Shown here in pieces: positions 62,101 to 64,000 of a stretch of 64,000 nt of DNA (position 1 is its first letter; every line of letters begins with the position of its first letter). Under the pieces are notes generated by a model. It was not told the origin of the DNA. It made no database searches and saw nothing but the letters and a program-made list of their open reading frames with translations. A program made the position numbers and the translations under genes. Origin of the DNA: Paenibacillus sp. MSJ-34 (lineage in GTDB: Bacteria > Bacillota > Bacilli > Paenibacillales > Paenibacillaceae); contig NZ_JAHLPR010000008.1 in NCBI RefSeq assembly GCF_018918005.1, positions 80,612-144,611 of the forward strand, read 5' to 3'.

Positions 62101-62209
62101 GATCGCGCTGCTTAATGTCGATTTTCGCTTGAAACGGTTGTATGGCCGCGGCCTGAACATTGCAAGCACTCCGGGAGCGGGTACGTCGGTTTCATTTGTG
62201 ATAAGTTAG
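59126..62209 (+). CDS. 7TMR-DISM hybrid sensor with two histidine-kinase modules
   Basis: 1027 residues from ATG 59126; a TTG at 59105 with GGAGAAAG is an alternative. Order: N-terminal helix (about 6-27), extracytoplasmic jelly-roll 7TMR-DISM domain (about 50-205), seven-helix membrane region (about 215-415), HisKA with ANTSHELRNPLHGM (about 440), HATPase (SDTGVGMDESTVRRVFEPY, GGFGLGLSISKQ), receiver (about 710-830; LVVDDDALN, LVITDIMMPG, TKPVEA), then a LytS-type kinase with QAQIEPHFFLNTLNS and its own ATPase (VENAIRHG, DNGVGM). The DISM domain often binds carbohydrates. It lies 59 bp after the nuclease-fold gene on the same strand. No response-regulator gene is adjacent. Confidence 0.88.
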   Translation: MKKYRVVLTILLFIAVMNGGRLLWLELFKPSGQPFAAGGLLDLRNWDSGSGQTITLDGEWEFYPGILPMSEGHDQDFAKYRAQRLDIPSKWNAHLRTDTPTPYGFGTYRLRIAVDSADEVYSIYVPSIRSSSQLYVNGKLIASSGHPASSAEEYEARNVPYIATFMADKERTIELVIQAANFADPRSGGLVRSLKFGTDEAIFREKQLSMATQQLIAAALMMQAVYLLLFFAIERNKHWFYFAVSIMSFTLITLNSSEDKLLLHWFPISYAWSYKLLCLSLTVLAYAILQMVSVQLPEAWRAKWLRVYGVAAIVGVVMSIWLPPQGSEMMQYAIFLTASPIFVLLIVSVLRMAVKGIRSSLMQFLAFLAFSNHMIWWMIYMFMGIKVIFYPFDLILGMILFSSIWIKRYFELYTEQKLLTEKLEEVDRKKDMFLANTSHELRNPLHGMINISQSVLERERDAISGTSIRELETVLKVGRRMSLMLDDLLDVARLKDSSLRLNIQSVSVQPIVSGVMDMIRFMAVGKPIELTNRVSEHFPKVFADENRLIQILFNLLHNAVKYTHEGEVCVEAYTEKGRAFIVVSDTGVGMDESTVRRVFEPYEQAHPMNGYEGGFGLGLSISKQLVELHGGTISVRSVPAKGSRFVFTLIPDDCSGAKVAHEKGTDGSLGFFQSLEVAAAQPVPDDRKEEKQDPLQRYVGDKPRILVVDDDALNLSIMVSILSRDDYKAETVMNGAEALALLDGQEWDLVITDIMMPGMSGYELTQKIRERYAVSELPVLLLTARNRPQDIENGFLAGANDYVTKPVEARELRARVQALTHLRRSARQRIRMEAAWLQAQIEPHFFLNTLNSIVALHADNPEQMIELIDHFGDFLREKFKFQNIGERVPLNDELKLVRSYLFIEQARYEDRLQVEWEMDGNTEYWHIPPYSIQPLVENAIRHGLMKRAEGGIVRIRVRTLDGGAEISVIDNGVGMSEEVAAGLLEPDADRKGIALLNVDFRLKRLYGRGLNIASTPGAGTSVSFVIS

Positions 62210-62266
62210 ATTGCAAGCGACCGGGCGGAAGTACAATGTTGTACTTGACCCACCAAAACGAAAATC

Positions 62267-62295
62267 AAAACCACTTCGACAAGAAGTGGTTTTTG
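62267..62295 (+). terminator. Terminator of the hybrid kinase
   Basis: AAAACCACTT, loop CGACAAG, AAGTGGTTTT and a further T. Confidence 0.88.
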
Positions 62296-62306
62296 TTGAC
62301 TGCTGA

Positions 62307-62400
62307 GGGGGCGAAACCGGGTTCAGTCCGCGCGCAGGGAGCGTTGGGAAAGCTTCTTGATTCGGCTTCAGCGTAACGGGCCGGGCACGGTGTCTGAATC
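62307..62400. repeat. Structured repeat, copy 2 (GGGTTCAGTCCGCGCG type)
   Basis: Begins GGGGGCGAAACCGGGTTCAGTCCGCGCG and ends GGCACGGTGTCTGAATC, the same inverted borders as copy 1 at 44880, with a longer middle. It directly follows a terminator, as copy 1 does, and runs into the long direct repeat. Confidence 0.6.
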
Positions 62401-62617
62401 GCTAGCGAACCTGAGGAACGCTAAAGCCGTAATAACGAGGCGATTTCAAATTTAACGAAACTCCAAGCCGTTATTAGGGCGAAAAACCGCTGCATGACCT
62501 TCTATTATGAGGAATAGCGATTCCCAGTTTCGTTAGCAAATGGAGAAGCGCCATTTTACCCGAATAACGATGCTAGGTTTCGTAAGCAATATTTGCGGCA
62601 TCGCTTGTTCCCGCTCG
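62350..62617. repeat. Long direct repeat, left copy
   Basis: From AGCTTCTTGATTCGGCTTCAGCG to CTTGTTCCCGCTCG, matching 63617-63883 closely, with about nine in ten bases identical over the right 217 bp by eye. It contains internal inverted motifs (TAACGAAACT near 62453 versus AGTTTCGTTA near 62527). Its right 62 bp encode the last 20 codons of the nuclease-fold gene on the minus strand. Confidence 0.8.
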
Positions 62618-63224
62618 CCACCTCTAAATGCTCCAGTTCCACCAACTTATGCAGAACCCGACGGGCATATTGATCCGATATTCGCAGGTGAGCTGCCAAT
62701 TCCATAGGGGTAAACGGTCGTAGCTCCCGCCGGGCAAAGCGAACGGCTTCCGCCTCAAGACAAGTCAACTCGGTCGGCACATCCGTTGCCATGAATCTGC
62801 CAATGAAGGAAAGAACAAGCTGTTGGCAGCGGCGAGGCTCGTCCTTAATAGAAAGATAAGCAATCGGCAAAAAGATCCAATTGTCGAGCGCCAACAAGCA
62901 ATGCCGCCAGCAAAGGTCCTTAAACCGCTTGACATCAATATCCCTGGCGTGAGGACCGTACCCTTGAATTTCAATCCCGCCTTTCATACCTCCGGGCATA
63001 TAAGCAAGATCCACGTAGCGGTATCCGTTATGAAAATCAAGCACCTCCCATTCAGGATGCAAATGATCGAAATGTTGAACTGCCGGAAACCAAACGGTGC
63101 GTAGAAACTCCGTAGTTCCGTGCCCTAGCCCCTTCTCAAGCAATTCACGCCTTCTGTGATTTTTCTCTTGCATAATGTTCGATTCCAGCCACTCCCCGTA
63201 CTTTTGCTCGAATGTCGACAACAC
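62556..63224 (-). CDS. Nuclease-fold/winged-helix protein, paralogue 2
   Basis: 222 residues from GTG 63224 (AAAGGTGG upstream; a GTG at 63233 overlaps that site). Same family as 58383-59066. The nuclease-like part has LHPEWEVLDFHNGYRYVDLAYMPGG, GIEIQGYGPHARDID and a strand DNWIFLPIAYLSI. The candidate metal-binding Asp (YVDL) and Glu (IEI) are kept. The winged helix is at about 160-215 (TPMELAAHLRISDQYARRVLHKLVELEHLEV). The C-terminal SGNKRCRKYCLRNLASLFG lies in the long direct repeat. A terminator in the leader and a GTGAAGCACACG box parallel paralogue 1, but no palindrome array precedes it. Confidence 0.6.
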   Translation of the reverse strand: MLSTFEQKYGEWLESNIMQEKNHRRRELLEKGLGHGTTEFLRTVWFPAVQHFDHLHPEWEVLDFHNGYRYVDLAYMPGGMKGGIEIQGYGPHARDIDVKRFKDLCWRHCLLALDNWIFLPIAYLSIKDEPRRCQQLVLSFIGRFMATDVPTELTCLEAEAVRFARRELRPFTPMELAAHLRISDQYARRVLHKLVELEHLEVASGNKRCRKYCLRNLASLFG

Positions 63225-63253
63225 GTCCACCACCTTTATTTCGATTGTAACAA

Positions 63254-63290
63254 CAAAAAAACGCTCCGATACAAAAGTATCGAAGCGGCG
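63254..63290 (-). terminator. Leader terminator before paralogue 2
   Basis: On the minus strand CCGCTTCGATAC, loop TTTT, GTATCGGAGCG, then TTTTTTT, 30 bp before the start codon. Preceded by GTGAAGCACACG. The same position relative to the gene as at 58316. Confidence 0.75.
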
Positions 63291-63431
63291 TGTGCTTCAC
63301 GTCCGAGTTAATCCAATTGTAACTCGCGAGCAAAATTTTGGCAACCCGTACACACAAGTCGTTCACTTCGATCGATAGCGAGTTGGAAACAAAAGTATGC
63401 CGAATTTCGGGGAATGGAGCGTTCCATTTGG

Positions 63432-63500
63432 GATAAACTCATGCCCCGCAGGGGTTAGCCGATCCTGCCTCTTGTTGCGTTCTAACAGCTTGACTCCAAG
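63432..63500 (-). pseudogene. Fragment of a LysR-family regulator
   Basis: LGVKLLERNKRQDRLTPAG (minus strand) is the characteristic second half of a LysR helix-turn-helix region (usual form LGxxLFERxxRxxxLTxAG). The sequence on both sides is unrelated, so it is a remnant. Confidence 0.5.
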
Positions 63501-63616
63501 TTGAGGAGAATGAGGTAATGGCAGGTTTACGAGGCAAATCGCATATGGCGCATGGATATATCGAAACTTTAAGGAAAAGTTGTGTTGAGTAACTGCTCCG
63601 GAGTTATCGGCTGTGA

Positions 63617-63883
63617 AAACAGCTTCTTCGATCCGGCTTAGCGCGAGCATGGCGTCGGATTGGGGCTAGCGAACCTGAGGAACGTTATGGCCGTAATAAC
63701 GAGGCGATTACAAATTTTAGCGAAACTCCAAGTCGTTATTTGGGTGAAAAACCGCTGTATGACCTTCTATTATGATGTATAGCGATTCCCAGTTTCGTTA
63801 GCAAATGGAGAAGCTCCATTTTGCCCAAATAACGATGCTCGGTTTCGTAAGAAATAGTTGCGGTATCGCTTGCTCCCCGCTCG
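63617..63883. repeat. Long direct repeat, right copy
   Basis: Counterpart of 62350-62617. On the minus strand its right end can be read as GSKRYRNYFLRNRASLFG, like the end of the nuclease-fold protein, so this may be the 3' scar of a lost third paralogue. Confidence 0.8.
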
Positions 63884-64000
63884 GGGCTGTCCATAAAGTC
63901 AGTGAAAACTGCTGGACGCCCCGTTTTTGTTGAATGTTAAAAATGTACACAAAAAAAACGTCTTTTCCTGTAAAATGAAAGTTACCACACCACCATTTTA
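63884..64000 (+). mobile_element. Probable left end of an IS1182-like insertion sequence (cut by the window)
   Basis: GGGCTGTCCATAAAGTCAG follows the repeat abruptly and resembles the terminal inverted repeat and non-coding lead of IS1182-family elements (GGGCTGTCC start, then AT-rich sequence with TGTAAAATGAAAG before the transposase start). A GGGGCTGTCC...GGACGCCCC inverted pair is internal. The transposase itself lies beyond the window, so the family is a recognition from memory. Confidence 0.45.

Noticed and set aside
63363..63650. 95-residue minus-strand gene
   Set aside because: Only the 23-residue LysR-like segment is recognisable; the rest is unrelated and lacks a start signal, so only the remnant is listed.

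Overview
The window looks like chromosome of an endospore-forming Firmicute of the Paenibacillaceae type. The left two thirds (about 2-44.6 kb) keep the gene order familiar from Bacillus subtilis around dnaE, accDA, pyk, citZ-icd-mdh, phoPR, polA, mutM, coaE and nrdR. They also carry sporulation genes (ytrH, ytrI, ytvI, ytaF, a small acid-soluble spore protein). No assignment below genus-family level is claimed.

Core part. It opens with the 3' part of a surface protein built of Ig-like repeats. Then come ytoI, convergent ytpI and ytrH-ytrI, dnaE, pgpA, accDA, pyk, a thioesterase, fxsA/ytvI, and the TCA genes citZ, icd and mdh. A CcpC-type site lies in front of citZ. An SDR, helD, a 5'-deoxynucleotidase, a degenerate IS1595-like transposase gene with its own promoter, and a class I fumarase follow. 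Next are phoR, phoP, a cytochrome bd operon with two very small membrane-protein genes, a soluble CBS/chemoreceptor-signalling protein, pstSCAB-phoU, polA, mutM, ytaF, coaE, a lytic transglycosylase, a spore protein and nrdR.

Phosphate circuit. Three promoters (phoP, the CBS/chemoreceptor gene, pstS) each have four TT(A/T)ACA-like hexamers at exactly 11-bp steps, followed 9 bp later by a -10-like hexamer. This ties phoP, the transporter operon and the uncharacterised CBS/chemoreceptor gene into one apparent PhoP regulon.

Accessory part (about 44.6 kb to the end). It begins at a tRNA-Ala(GGC) gene flanked by broken copies of itself. The following stretch is a patchwork: an HxlR regulator and an ECF41-like sigma factor that each lost an internal segment, an Lsa-type ABC-F resistance gene behind a transcription attenuator, and an AraC-controlled sugar ABC transporter with a frameshifted GH43-AbfB arabinosidase. 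A TetX-like monooxygenase with a PadR regulator, two nuclease-fold/winged-helix paralogues, and a large double-kinase hybrid sensor follow. The window ends in what looks like the edge of an insertion sequence.

Most unusual signal. Two separate four-copy arrays of a 16-bp palindrome (core GTACGAAAAATCGTAC) sit at about 45.7 and 58.05 kb with identical 51/52/52-bp spacing (about five DNA turns) and unrelated spacers. Each is followed by a TTGAAA promoter and a short leader ending in a terminator with the box GTGGCGAAGCACG. One leads into a nuclease-fold/winged-helix gene; at the other the gene is gone. A second paralogue at 62.6-63.2 kb has a similar leader and lies between two long direct repeats.
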